Source: Utricularia gibba (Eukaryota > Streptophyta > Magnoliopsida > Lamiales > Lentibulariaceae). Taken from it: a DNA stretch of 64,000 nucleotides. The position numbers and the translations under genes are program-made. Positions 1 through 11,202 of this stretch are shown here, piece after piece. The stretch covers positions 2,356,001 through 2,420,000 of the forward strand of contig NEEC01000004.1 of assembly GCA_002189035.1 (NCBI GenBank), written 5' to 3'. The stretch's first letter is position 1. Each line of letters begins with the position of its first letter. The notes beneath the pieces are model-generated. The model was not told the DNA's origin. It saw nothing but the letters and a program-made list of their open reading frames with translations, and searched no databases.

Positions 1-1560
1 TGATTTCTACAAAAGGAATTGAGGTAAATAGAGTGAAATTTGAGATTATATCTAAGCATCGTTATTCTATTGATGTGAAAGGTGTTAGATTATTCTTAGG
101 ATATGTTGGCTTTTATAGGAGGTTCATTAATAAATTTTCAAAAATTGCTTTGCCTCTTAAAAGGTTATTGTATAATGATGTTGTCTTTAATTTTGATGAT
201 TTATGTAAGCATACTTTTAATTGCTTGAAGAAGGCTATTACTATTGCATCCGTGATGCAACCACTTGATTGGAGGTATGATTTTAAGATTATGTATGATG
301 CTAGTAACCATGTTTTGGGATCAGTTTTAGGACAAAAAATTGAAGAGAAGCACCAACTTATTTCCTATGCTTTCAAAACCTCATAGAAAAAGTACACCAT
401 CACAAAAAGGGATATGTAATTTTTGCCTTGGAAAAATTTCATTCTTATCTTTTAGATAGCAAAATGGTGATTTACATGGATCATTTAGCAATAAAGGACT
501 TGATGGAGAAGGACTCTAAACCAAGACTTATTAGATGGATCCTTTTGGTTCAAGAGTTTGATGTTGAAATCAAGGATAGACTTGGAAGAGAGAACTTGGT
601 TGCTGATCATCTCAGCAGAATTGAAGGGAATGAAGATGATGAAACCGTCACAGAAACATTTCCAAATGAACAACTATTCTCAGTTCAACCTACTGTATGT
701 GAACCATAATTTTCTGATCTTGCAAACTTTGTTTCAATAGGAATGATGCAACCTAAAATAGATTATCATGTGAGGAACAAGTTGAAGACTGATGCCAGCT
801 AGAATAGATTATCATGCGAGGAACAAGTTGAAGACTGATGCCACCTGGAATAGATTATCAAGGAGGAACAAGTTGAAGAGTGATGTCAAATATTACATAT
901 AGGATGATTCATACTTATGGAGGAGATGTAATGATGGCATCATTTAAAGGTGCGTTCATGAAAATAAAATTTCAAAAATCAATGATTCTTGTCATGTAGG
1001 ACCTTTTTGTGGTCATCAAGAACTGAACTGAATAGCCAAGAAAATCTTAGATTGCGGATTTTATTGGCCTCACATCTTCAAAGATTGTTATGCTTATTGC
1101 AAAAGTTATGAATTGTGCCAAAGGGTAGGAAATTTATCAAATAGAAATGAAATGCCTCAACAAGGAATCTTGTATGTAAGTTTATTTGATGCATGGGATA
1201 TAGATTTTATTGTACTATTTCCTACTTCAACGGTTCACAATTACATTTTGGTTGCGGTTGATTATATATCCAAATAGATTGAGGCAATCCCCACATGGGC
1301 GGATGATGCGAAGACTATGATTAAGTTTCTATGCAATAATATCTTCATGAGACATGGAACTCCTAAGGCCTTGATCAATGATAGAAGAACCCATTTTTAC
1401 AATAAAACCTTGAGGAGTGTTTTGAAGCAGTTCAATGTTTGGTGCAAGTCTTCTACTACATATCATTTTCAAAACAACAGACAAACTAAAGTCTCCAATA
1501 AGGAAATTAAATAAATCCTGAAGAAAGCAATTCAATGTTGGGTGCAAGTCTTCTATTGGA
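1..1560 (+). mobile_element. Ty3/gypsy retrotransposon pol relic (RT end, RNase H, integrase)
   Basis: Degenerate reverse-transcriptase/integrase region of a Metaviridae element. Positions 84-386 encode the end of the reverse transcriptase and the start of RNase H, with the hallmark FLGYVGFYRRFI and a later LISYAFKTS. After a stop and a frame change, 428-709 continues RNase H ([12 protein letters not shown], then [13 protein letters not shown] and ADHLSRIEG). From about 960 to 1514 the HHCC zinc region and integrase core follow in pieces (YWPHIFKDCYAYCKSYELCQ; WDIDFIVLF; FLCNNIFMRHGTPKALINDR). Several in-frame stops and frame shifts make it inactive. The 5' half (gag, protease, most of RT) lies outside the window. 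The family assignment is firm; the lineage is not, though the downstream ORF hints at an Athila-like element. Confidence 0.9.
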
Positions 1561-1827
1561 GTTTGAAATGGAAGGATCCACTTTGTATCATATAGATAGC
1601 ATACAGGACTTCCATTAGGACCTCACCATTTTGATTGGTCTATGGTAACTTTATAGGCTGCTAGCAGCACTTGAGCACAAGGCTTAGTGCAAGTCATAGA
1701 AAGCTTCAACTTTCATGATGGATATGGCATTTTATTGTGAAGTACATTCTTCCAAACATCGCCATAGAGATATATGATGTAGATGTCAATAAGGAATTTT
1801 TAGTAAATGGGCATCAATTGCAAATTT

Positions 1828-2210
1828 TTATGAAAATCTTAAAAACATGTTCACAAGAAATCTGAAGATGATCATGTTGGTGGATGCACAAAAAACATAG
1901 CCGAACCTGCTCCTGAAGAAGAGAATGTCACACCTAAAGCACAAACATTGCCTATCATTGAGAAAAATGCTGAGAAGTCCAAACATGAAGAAGAAGCATT
2001 GGAGCAAGAATTGAACGTTGGAGATGAAGTTGTGATGCATCAAAATAAGGGCAGAAATGAAGAAAATCGAGATAAGGAAATTGAACATGCAAAGGAAGGA
2101 AGGGAGCAATTGTTAGGAAGTACTACTGAAAAGGAAAATGAAGGTACAATTAAAAGAAAGAAACTTTTACCTAACTTGGTACCTTGGTATGTGAAAGCAT
2201 GAAAGTTTGC
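1828..2210 (+). pseudogene. Lys/Glu-rich ORF downstream of the gypsy integrase
   Basis: An open stretch at 1948-2202 encodes about 84 residues very rich in Glu and Lys, with no hydrophobic segment and no recognisable domain. It follows the broken integrase and precedes the retrotransposon-type ORF at 2421, so it is most likely interior sequence of the same element. No function can be assigned. Confidence 0.35.
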
Positions 2211-2420
2211 ACCAGAAAAAGAAAGATTTTAGAGGCAAATGACTCACAAGGAGATTCCCTATTTCAAGCACCACGCAAACATATTGAATACCCGATCTTT
2301 GACCTTCACAGAAGGAACATACTCTGATCGTTATGGTGAGGCCAAGGGTGCAAATGTAACACCTTGTCGTCATACTGATTTCGATATTCTAGTCGGGTTA
2401 GGAATAGTCAAGTCTATTCT

Positions 2421-2825
2421 ATGTTTGAGAACATAGCATTCCTGGCTCTCTTTGAAATGAAATTTCCTACTTACGTAGAATTGTTTTATGAATTTGCTTC
2501 CACTTTTACGTATGAAATACCCAAAACTGTCCTAGACCCTAGTGCTATGTCTACTAGATTGATGGGTATTGAATTTTCTTTTTCATTGATTGAATGGAAT
2601 GTAGTACTAGGATTTTGTTCAAAACAAGATGTAGATTACCATGAATTTGCCACATCTCTTTTCGATTACCCTAATGAATTTGATGCTAAGGAACTTTATG
2701 CAATTCTGACTCATCAGCATGTAATAGAATTTAAGGCAAAGGGAACAAAGGCTGATTTATTTGTTGATCCTGTTATGCACTATGTTCATATATTGATCAC
2801 AACTACTCTTTTGGAAGAACTATAG
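2421..2825 (+). pseudogene. Retrotransposon-associated ORF, Athila ORF1-like fold (partial)
   Basis: Begins at an ATG and gives 134 residues. The pattern is a Phe/Tyr-rich block (FPTYVELFYEFASTF), a beta-type segment ending in GIEFSFSLIEWNVVLGF, then a segment ending VMHYVHILITTTL. This order resembles the plant transposon domain of Athila-type retroelements (Arabidopsis retrotransposon ORF-1 family), recalled here from memory. It lies 0.9 kb downstream of a Ty3/gypsy integrase on the same strand, which fits. The protein is truncated. It could instead belong to another plant retrotransposon ORF family. Confidence 0.45.
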
Positions 2826-3944
2826 GTTTTAACTCCCTTTTCAAGCGTGAATTATTTGTCATGTTAACTGAACAAATGAATATGGATTATAGGTGTACAT
2901 AAATTCAGCATTTAAGTATTGGTCACATTTTCACATATCTTGTTCATACTCTATGTCCCAAAAAACTATCTGAATTAGAATTTTTCCACGTTGAGACTAA
3001 AGCAGTAACTTTAGATGCATTTTTTTTTCAAAGTTGTTGTACTAATGAAAGCCCAAGGAAGTGGCTTTGTTTTTAGATCTTTGGCAAGACTGAAAGGGAG
3101 TGTGATTCCAAGGAAGAGAAATGATGCTGCTGCCTGGAAATCATAGAGGTGCTGAGTGATTAAGTGTTTGACCTGATTCGGGACCTGAAAGAATTGAAAT
3201 AGGGAGACCGACGCCTCCCTAAACAAGTAATTTGCTGATGTGATGGTTTCGTGTTGTTTATTTAATTTTTATTTTTAATGTTCATTTTATTTTTATGTTT
3301 AGGATCCTGTGTATGTGCATGAAGTATGACGTCTACTAGTTTACGTTAGGACTTAAACAATTGTCTGCATGTTTTTATTTAGTGGTAATAATTTTTTTAT
3401 GATAGCTATATGAGATGATTTATATGATGAGCTTTGTGCTCCCTTTCTATTCCAATGAGCATGTTTTTATCCTTTTATTTTATTTTATGAGAGCATGTGT
3501 ATGACTAGAGGAATCTAGGGAGTGTGATCTAGATTAGTCTCAAATGAGTTATTCTATTTCATAATCGCTATGAAAATGGTTGCCAAGAAAAAAGGGTCGA
3601 AAAAAAAAGAAAAAAAGAAAAGCACCATCGAAAAAAAAGAGAGCATGAGACCCAAGTCCTGAAAAGCAACATATAATAAAAGAGCATGTACAGAGTCAAT
3701 AAGAAGTAGAAGAGTTGAGCAGGGATGGATTAATCCGAAGGAGTAGGAGGAGACCTCGTGTTATAAGATGTGAGTGTTTGGGCAACACTCTTTTAAAGAA
3801 AAGGACATTCCATTATGCCTATGTTAATCTTGACCAAGCTGTTCCTTCACTTCTCAAAAAAAAAAAAAAAAACAGAAAAGAAAAAAGTGTTAGCAACTAT
3901 GCTTCTAAGTAATGTGAATGAATCAACTTTACGAACCAATCTTT
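2826..3944. other. Intergenic or degraded retroelement DNA with A-rich low-complexity stretches
   Basis: No gene is visible. From 3590 to 3640 the + strand is almost pure A/G, and a run of about 18 A lies at 3857-3874. The sequence between 2826 and 3240 may be the degraded 3' end of the gypsy element, but I found no LTR boundary. Confidence 0.5.
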
Positions 3945-4740
3945 GAAAACACTCCTCAAGAGGAATCTATTTGATAAACGGAAATTTCCTAAAATCGTTG
4001 CAAATAAAAATAGAAAATCCGTATCAAATAAATTTATACTCCCTAATCTACACAAAATACAAATTTAGAAAACTTGTATAGTGGATGTCGGGGTCGATCA
4101 CGAAGAGTTTGTGCTTGCTAAGTGTTTTAGTACATGCATAATTTCGGATAACAGTAGGTCTTAGTCTAAGCTCGGACTAACAGTGGTAAACAAGTTCAGT
4201 AAAAAAAGTAGGTAAGCAATATCACGTCTTGACGCTAAGGTAACAGGTACTGGTTTTGACTCAGACTAATACGAGGACGCCTTAAGGATCTGCGGGTGGT
4301 GTCATACTAAGGTTCCTAACTTAATTTGCTATCTTCCTACACTCACAACTTCGAATAACCTAAGTCTACCCAGGTCATTCATCATATTTTTGGCTTAAGC
4401 TAGTCCACAATATCATAACCAACATTGCAATTAGGTCTACCCGCATGCAAGGCATATAGAACTAGGTCTACCCGGTTCTACTGGTTCTACCCTGGACTAA
4501 CACCGACTGATCCTGTCTTGGTTTATTGGTCTACCTCTAAACCAAGCATCTAAGTTGTGAAACTACTTGCTCCCCTCCTTAGGTCTACCCATGGTTTGTT
4601 AGAAACAAGAGTTAAGGAAGACAACTAAATTTCATCATCAACCTAAGCACATACCACCCACTTCTACTTAAGGCATCCCTAAAACTCTAGCCACTCATGC
4701 TTTGGAAATAAAACACGATTTCATTCATATAAATTGGCCA
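3945..4740 (-). repeat. Dispersed repeat R1, copy A (reverse orientation)
   Basis: When reverse-complemented, this segment aligns by eye with copy B (6040-6715) and copy C (43925-44615). Shared landmarks in order are a GGTAGACCTA-type motif repeated several times, AAACTTAGGTTGTT, a block containing CGAC near GTGATCG, TTTTGTGTAGATTAG, and finally TTTATTTGATAC followed by GAAATTT. The units are roughly 650-800 bp and clearly diverged. The CGACCCCGAC-type segment is reminiscent of the area next to the primer-binding site in plant LTR retrotransposons, so R1 is probably retrotransposon-derived. No terminal repeats or target duplication were found. Confidence 0.7.
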
Positions 4741-4899
4741 AAATGGCAGAGGTAACTAATCCATCAGATGAGCATGAAGATGAAATAACCGGTGATGAAG
4801 ATGAAAGGGGCTGTACCAGATCATGGTTTCCTTTTCATCATCTCCACCTTTAGCAAACGTATGAATGGATTTTATGAGGAAAATGGTTTGAAACATTAC

Positions 4900-5622
4900 T
4901 TAGTGCCTGAGTGAAGAGAGCTCGGTCACGAGCAGGTATATGGGTGCATCCCAGGCCAAGGCAGACGAAAAGGCAATGCCGGAGCTTCACATCCATTCCA
5001 TGCCAGAAGATGTAATCAGACCATGAGTCGAGCTCTTCCACAGACAGAAATCTGTACGTCTCCCTCCAGTGTATTGTCCTCTTCACAAGTGATAGCAAGC
5101 TAGGAAAATCACCATTTGCATTGACATAATGTCGAAGGAGGTCCTTGACAATTCTGAGAAAAATGCAGCAGTCACACTTCTGGAAAAAGATGGCAAAAAC
5201 ATTCTTGCAGTAATGGCAACAAAGCCGAGAACTACTACATCTTGAAGAATCACCATGCTGTAAGCCAGTAGTAGTTCACCTGTCTGGTAAAGTTACACCT
5301 TGCTTTTGCAGCTCTTTGTAAAGACGGTTCAACACCTCCCTAGGCACCAGGTCTTGAGTGCTGGAAGCTCCAACTCTACATGGTTTAAAGAATATTACAA
5401 GCAGATAGGGATTGGAAACCGTTAAGATGTTTGCATGCATTTGCTTCTGCTTAAGTAATTATCGATCGAGAAATGTTTCATACAAAGCATGTCGGAAGAA
5501 TACCTTTCGTTCGAGGGTTCAGTGCCCCCACGAGGAGGTGATGACCTTTCAGTTTCACCTGAAGCATCGTCGGTTGAGTCTGGCTGATCAGAGAAGATAT
5601 CCACCAATGATATTACTAACAT
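4900..5622 (-). pseudogene. Sec14/CRAL-TRIO-like gene fragment, three exons
   Basis: Three minus-strand exons join in consistent phase. Exon 1 runs 5622-5504 (ATG, 39 codons plus 2 bases). Exon 2 runs 5375-5280 (VGASSTQDLVPREVL and on). Exon 3 runs 5153-4900 and contains NANGDFPSLLSLVKRTIHWR and EELDSWSDYIFWHG, ending in CLGLGCTHI. Introns start with GT and end in AG, and each junction completes an Arg codon. The WR motif, the W.D.(I/V)FWHG block and the LGL strand resemble the N-terminal part of plant Sec14-like (CRAL-TRIO) lipid-transfer proteins. About 156 residues remain. The rest of the lipid-binding lobe is absent, and repeat R1 begins about 160 bp further on. A TRIM element begins 24 bp upstream of the ATG. 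It is probably a truncated or captured gene fragment; the family call is from memory and moderate. Confidence 0.5.
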
Positions 5623-5645
5623 TGGCCGCGATAACGCCTGTCTAG

Positions 5646-6032
5646 TGACAGTACGAAATCCCACATTGGTTACGGACGGGATTGGGGACATGCTTAAATA
5701 GAGGGCCTTGCGAATCTTGCATGAGGCTTTTTTCACAGAAGGAGAGAACATAAAACTGTGAGGGTTGGGTGCTTGAAGCGGACAATATCATACAAGGCGA
5801 GTATAGCTCATAACATTTGGTATCAAAACCAAACTCAGGCTCGTGACAATGGTGAGATGAGGTGGCACTTAATGAGGATGCTAAGTGTCTAAGAGAGGAA
5901 AAATGTAAGGATAGAGGCCTAGTGATGGAACAGAATCCCACATTGGTTATGGATAGAGGTGGGAACATGCTTAAATAGAGGGACCTAGCCCAAAGCGGAT
6001 AATATTATGCAAGGCGAGTGTGAGTCGTGACA
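5646..6032 (+). mobile_element. TRIM-type miniature LTR retrotransposon
   Basis: Two direct repeats bracket about 107 bp. The first is 5646-5815 and the second 5923-6032. They share AATCCCACATTGGTTA, GGGAACATGCTTAAATAGAGGG-like sequence, AGCGGA(C/T)AATAT, and CAAGGCGAGT. Each starts with TG and ends with CA. Immediately after the first repeat is TGGTATCAAAACC (from 5818), which resembles the primer-binding site for initiator tRNA-Met (TGGTATCAGAGC). The second copy lacks about 60 bp of the middle. There is no coding capacity, as expected for TRIMs. No clear target duplication remains. Confidence 0.75.
5818..5830 (+). other. Primer-binding site of the TRIM element
   Basis: TGGTATCAAAACC directly follows the first terminal repeat and differs from the usual plant initiator-tRNA-Met primer site by a few bases. 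It is what identifies the pair of repeats as LTRs. Confidence 0.65.
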
Positions 6033-6039
6033 CTTAAGA

Positions 6040-6715
6040 TGTAGAATGGTGTGTGGAGCTAGGTTTTATAAGAGAATTAATCAATATGACTTAGTTTTCG
6101 TTTCTATCAATCCTTTAAAAGACCTAAGGGAGGGAATAAATGGTTTTACAACTCAAATATTTGATTTAGAGTTAGACCAACAAATCAAAGCAGGGTTAAT
6201 AGGTGTTAGTCTTAAATAAAACCAGTACAGCCGGGTAGACCTAATTCTACATATTTCGGACATGGGTAGACCTAAGCATGAAATGGATGATGACATTAGG
6301 GACTATGTTAACCAAAAACATGATAAATGATGTGGGCAAACTTAGGTTGTTTGGAGTTGTAAGTATAGAGACATTGTAAGTTAAATTAGAGACCTTAATA
6401 TATCACCTAGACCATCTTGAGACATCATAGTGCCTATACTTGTTATCCTCTGCATTGCGGTTTGATTTTATTTACCAAATTTGGGCATTGCTATTAATTG
6501 GAGCTTGAACTAAAAGTAGTATTATTCTGCAATCTTGCATTTAAGAAAACATTTTTCAAGCACATGCTCTTTAATCAATCCCAAAATCCATTATTCAAGC
6601 ATTTTGAATTTTTATTTTGTGTAGATTAGAGCTTACAATTTTATTTGATACAAAGATTTCATCTTTTGCAACTAAAAAAGAAATTTTCATTTATCAAGAC
6701 TGCAATCAATGTATG
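6040..6715 (+). repeat. Dispersed repeat R1, copy B (forward orientation)
   Basis: Same family as 3945-4740 (opposite strand) and 43925-44615 (same strand). It carries the motifs GATTTAGAGTTAGACCAACA, CGGGTAGACCTAATTCTA, AAACTTAGGTTGTTTGGAG, TTTTGTGTAGATTAGAG and GATTTCATCTTTTGCAA in the same order as copy C. With copy A it forms an inverted pair around the Sec14-like fragment. Confidence 0.75.
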
Positions 6716-7449
6716 AATAAGGATACAAAATTACAACAATATTATGAATAAAAACCTTAACCTTATCAAACTTAAAATGTAACCTTTAGACGTATTACTC
6801 TAATAGTAACTAACTTGAAATCGTGCAAGTATATTCAGATTCTCTTTAATCTTTTGAAATTTCCTAGTGTTAATTAAGTGTCATTTTCTACATGTTTATT
6901 ATGTATATGTGTAGATTTAGGCTTAAGTCACTTAAATTAAGAGTTTTATTAATAAATATTTTATTTTATTGAAAAAATCCAATTATTATTATTTTTCTAT
7001 ATTTTTGTAATGTTTTTAGATACTTTCATTGAAATATAGTAGGAAGCAGTATTTGAATGTTGCAGGAGACAAGACATTAACATTTCATGACTTACACACG
7101 ACTTGGAATAGTTATGGATAGAAGACTCACACTATTGAGAGCCCAAGACTTACCACATATTATAGTCTACATTAATGATTGGATGTTTACTTGCATGAAT
7201 GATAAAACTGGTTGTATGCGTAAGACAAAAAGAATGATGGAAAAGGAGGATAAGAAGTTAATGCATGTGAGATTGAATTAAAGAAAAACATGAAACACTT
7301 TGGACGGATGTTTTTCACTTTACTTTCACATTTGAACTTTTGATTCTTCTTCTCCACCAAAAGAAAAAGAACACTTTCATTTTGCAATTTCAATTTCTGT
7401 TTTTATGGTCATTTGTGGTTAAACTTTCTAGTTTGTGGGAATAAATAAA
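6716..7449. other. AT-rich intergenic DNA, no gene seen
   Basis: Only short ORFs without family resemblance occur (for example 7087-7281). I see no defined feature. Confidence 0.6.
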
Positions 7450-8110
7450 ATTTCCTTCAACGTCTTGAGCATAAATCTCGATTTTTCTCTAAATTTCTTT
7501 TGGATTTCACATATTTCTACACATCATATTATAGCATTTCTGTAAATTCTCTTAGTCACGGTCCATTAGTAGTCGACCACTTCTTGCAGATTTTGATAAA
7601 GAGTAATGTGAAGATCACCATCTCCAATCCTATTGGTTCGAGGGAGATAGTAAATTGCCCGTGATCGGGATACTTCGATAATAGACAGGTAGTAATCTTG
7701 TACCATTATTGGTCATTGACAACAGCTGAGTACATGCACAGAATTCAATTTTGAGGGCAATCGACATCATTTTTCTTATTATCTCAATCGTCCAAGAAGG
7801 AATCACATGAAACTATTCTCGTGCCTCCTTGTCTATCAAAACGTAAATAAGAGTAGGTTATTTCTTGCTCTTAATTACTCAGAAGAACCAGTAAAAGCCG
7901 AGGCAAGGATAACTTAAGGAGGAAATGAAATATCTTTCCTAATAACTATTTTCTTTAGTCAAAGTCTATTACTTATATTGTACTTTGTATTTTAATACTT
8001 TAAAATTCCTTTTATAAATTTGTGACAGTAAAAGTTTAGCACAAAGCGTTCACAAAACTCAACTCTCTAAAATTGACATTCATATTATGCTCATCTGTAT
8101 TTTATGTTTT
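7450..8110 (-). repeat. Dispersed repeat R2, copy 1 (reverse orientation, core only)
   Basis: The reverse complement matches the R2 copies at 23820 and 40712 over the central part. Shared landmarks include GTAATGGACTTTGACTAAGG-like sequence, GATTCC(C/T)TCTTGGA(C/T)GATT, CAACTGTTGTCAATGA, CCCTCGAACCAGTAGG-like sequence and GACTGTGACTAAGAG. The ends are decayed. R2 is about 1.2-1.3 kb when complete. Confidence 0.7.
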
Positions 8111-10200
8111 TTATATTCAAAATTTATGAAGGAAACAGCATGCAACACCTAGATCATCTTATAGTTAGGAATATCATTTTATAAGATAAATAACATTAGG
8201 TATATCTTATCATATTAGGCTTTACCCAAAAAAAATCTACTTATATATTCACATCTCAATGTTTTGGTCTATCTTTAAGTTATATTTTCTAAGTTAGATG
8301 TTTTATCCCTTTCCCATTGCGGATCTATCATAATTCGTTAAAAAAAAGATACCCAATCATATACAACTTTTGGAACCTAAGCTAGACTACACACATCTCC
8401 CTTTTTACTAGAAGCACCACACAAAATATTAACTAATGATGTTAAAATAAATCAAATTAACTTCATAAAATGAAAGTAAAATGACAAGCAAAAATAAAAC
8501 TTTCAAATCTTGAAAATGTAAATAAGTCAAGTTCTACTTTCATAATACTATTCCTATTTAAAAGCAATTTCATCTGAAATCAGTCTTTTGATCTTTCACC
8601 TGCAATAAAGTTTATTCTACTTGTTCTTCCTTCTCGTTCGTCTCCTTTCCCTCTCTGATATATTGTCCCCGTAAAAATCATCTCTTTTCTTTTTATTTTT
8701 TAAATGTTTTGAGGAGTACATAGAAATAATTTCTTTCTTTTTCCCCCATCCATGATAATGGTGTATACTATATTTTCTTTTTCACTTCATCTTTATGTTG
8801 CTTTTTACTTGTCCCATCACAAAATATTTCTTCGATTCTCTTTTGTGTTGCTGTGTTTCTTTCTAAGAATAATTTTTCTTCTTACTTTATCCATTCATTT
8901 TGGAAAAATTAACCATTATGCCCCTGCTTCATGTTGCACGGCACCCATTTGGGATATAGAGGTTAACGTGATAAGTCAACAAACTTACAACTAAGATTTA
9001 TATAAATCAACATAAAACCTAAAGAGATATTAAATACGTAGTTCACTTTTGGACATAGAAATTAAAATATTCTTAAAATTACTAAAACATTAAAATTTAT
9101 AAAAAAAAAACTTCATTTCACTGAAAAATACATTAACTTATTATATTAAAAACACCTAGAAAACATCAATTCACAACAGCCTAAGCCAAAAATACAGCTG
9201 CATCCACCATATTGGCCATTTTTCAAGGTAATAATATTCTACTTGTGCAATAAATTTCTTTTTTTTTTCATTAGCCAATTTTAATCATTATGATTAAGGA
9301 ATGTATTGCATGTATATATGACACTCACATCCTTACGTGTATACCATTTGATAAGATAAGACCATGAATAGGAAAATACAAGAAGTCTTCACAAAATATT
9401 ATGTTTGTGATTTTGATTATAATATTACTTGTTGCATAGTAAGTGCATAAGAATATCAACATACTTTTACGTATATTTGGAGAAGCTGAACAAGATAGAA
9501 AATGGAATTTTCCAATGCCGCCAATTCGTATACCCATTTTAAAATATTTTATGATAATGTGAGTTACATGAATACTTATTATTATTTTACATAAAATATT
9601 ACCCAATTGAGTTCAGATATCCAAACAGACAGAATTTCAAACTCCATATAGAAGCATAGTTTACTAGCAGTTATCACAACGCCAATGAGCTTTGCAATCA
9701 TCATCATTTAAAACGTCATTTGATGGTTGAAAGAATCATAGAATGTGGAAAAACAAGTTCAACTGAATAACTTCTATTAGAATAAATATTGCTAATCGAC
9801 ACAAGTCGCACTTGTGACAACCACGATGGTTATACATAATTTCATAAATTTAGTGAATCAGATAAATCCCACTTTTCTAGAAATAAATATATAGTTTTAA
9901 ATAAATTCATAAACATAGAATTAAAAAAATTCATGTAATATCAAAATTATTTAAATTTATTAATTAAACACCCTATAATATATAATACTAGCTTTAAACC
10001 ATATAATTCTATCAAACAGACATTACTTTAGTGTGAATGAACTAATCGATAATAGACATATGGATGGTGTTAGGGATCTAATCCATGAAACCATTGTCAA
10101 ATCTAGAGTTGCTCGGCATGCACGACTAGTCATTGTGATACTTACAATTTACAAACATTGAAAACATAAAAAAAATAGATATTTTGTGAACTAAACGGAA
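8111..10200. other. AT-rich intergenic DNA, no gene seen
   Basis: No coding pattern is recognisable on either strand. ORFs at 8752-8994 (+) and 9325-9606 (-) are low-complexity products of AT-rich sequence and lack domains. Confidence 0.55.
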
Positions 10201-10212
10201 TTGTTTTACTTC

Positions 10213-10381
10213 TTACCCGAGTAGTCCGACAGACCACCAGCAAGCCAGACAACAGAACGTCTCTAAAGCCGCTTCCATTTGAGAAATTTGGAAGTCATCA
10301 GAAAACAGAGGATACACGACCAGCCAAGGGATGAGGTCATTGGAACGGTCTTCACAGCAATCCCTGAAACAGAAGGTGTGG
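10213..10381 (-). other. Possible orphan exon, unidentified
   Basis: On the minus strand a pyrimidine-rich tract ends in CTGTTTCAG at about 10372, followed by an open frame containing CCEDRSNDLIPWLVVYPL and then a good donor-like GGTAAGAAG near 10213. Local GC content is higher than in the flanks. I do not recognise the peptide. It may be an exon of a lost or non-coding transcript, or chance. Confidence 0.25.
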
Positions 10382-10853
10382 CTGCTGCGATGGGTCCCTC
10401 CGGTTAAGAAAAAATAAAATGAAGAAAACGTGTAGCATGTAGCCAACCAACCTTTTAATGTTGGTGTGTTATTCCTCTATATAAATAAAGGGATACTAGT
10501 TTCTTTTTTGTATCTCCAACGGTTTCTCTGAGGTTTGAGTAGAATTCCGATTAAGAATTTGAGTGATTTTTAAGAGTAGAATAGAAAGAGAAGAATGATA
10601 GTAATGTTTTTTTATTAATTATATTTATTATCCAATAAAAAATTTTAAGAAGAAAATAAAAAATGATAAATTTCAATAATTTACTAAAGTACATCTATTC
10701 GTATTCAATATGATAAATATTTAATTTTTTTGAATTAAATATAGATGTAATCTTACTTTTGAGTTGAAACATATCAAATTGGGTATCTATTTTTTGATTA
10801 ATTTATTATTTTGATAACACTTAGGTAGAACACTCATAATGGGTTGTGTGTTG

Positions 10854-11000
10854 TCAAGGTGTTGGTGATGGGATGAAGAATATGAGATTCTGGTCAAGTG
10901 AAGCTGATTGCCCAGCAGTGGCAGAAGATGAAGCATACATATCCCACGGGTGTACGACACAAGGCCTCCTTACACCACCAGATCCTCCTGTGCTCTGCAT
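10854..11000 (-). CDS. Small ORF of 48 codons in a GC-richer island, unidentified
   Basis: An ATG on the minus strand at 11000 opens a 48-codon frame beginning MQSTGGSGGVRRPC, rich in Gly, Ser and Ala. The codon use looks more gene-like than the surrounding AT-rich DNA. A donor-like GGTGTAAGG lies within the first ten codons, so the ATG could instead be the start of a spliced exon. A CACGTG G-box lies just upstream at 11038-11043. I recognise no family. Treat it as a candidate fragment only. Confidence 0.25.
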   Translation of the reverse strand: MQSTGGSGGVRRPCVVHPWDMYASSSATAGQSASLDQNLIFFIPSPTP

Positions 11001-11202
11001 ATCGAGTGGCTGCTCCTCTCCTACTCAGTTTGCCTTGCACGTGACCAAGTCATTTGTATTGCAACAATGCAACTCCAGAACGATGCAAATAAATTATTAT
11101 TCTAAACTCGACTCGCATATGTTTCTTACATCACAGAATCGCGAAAGGCTTGGATTGTGTCAATACAATCCATCCATCTCCTGGGAAACGTTTCAAAGGT
11201 AG

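Noticed and set aside
4300-4600. Repeated GGTCTACC motifs as a CRISPR-like or regulatory array
   Set aside because: Spacing is irregular, the motifs belong to dispersed repeat R1, and the genome is a plant.
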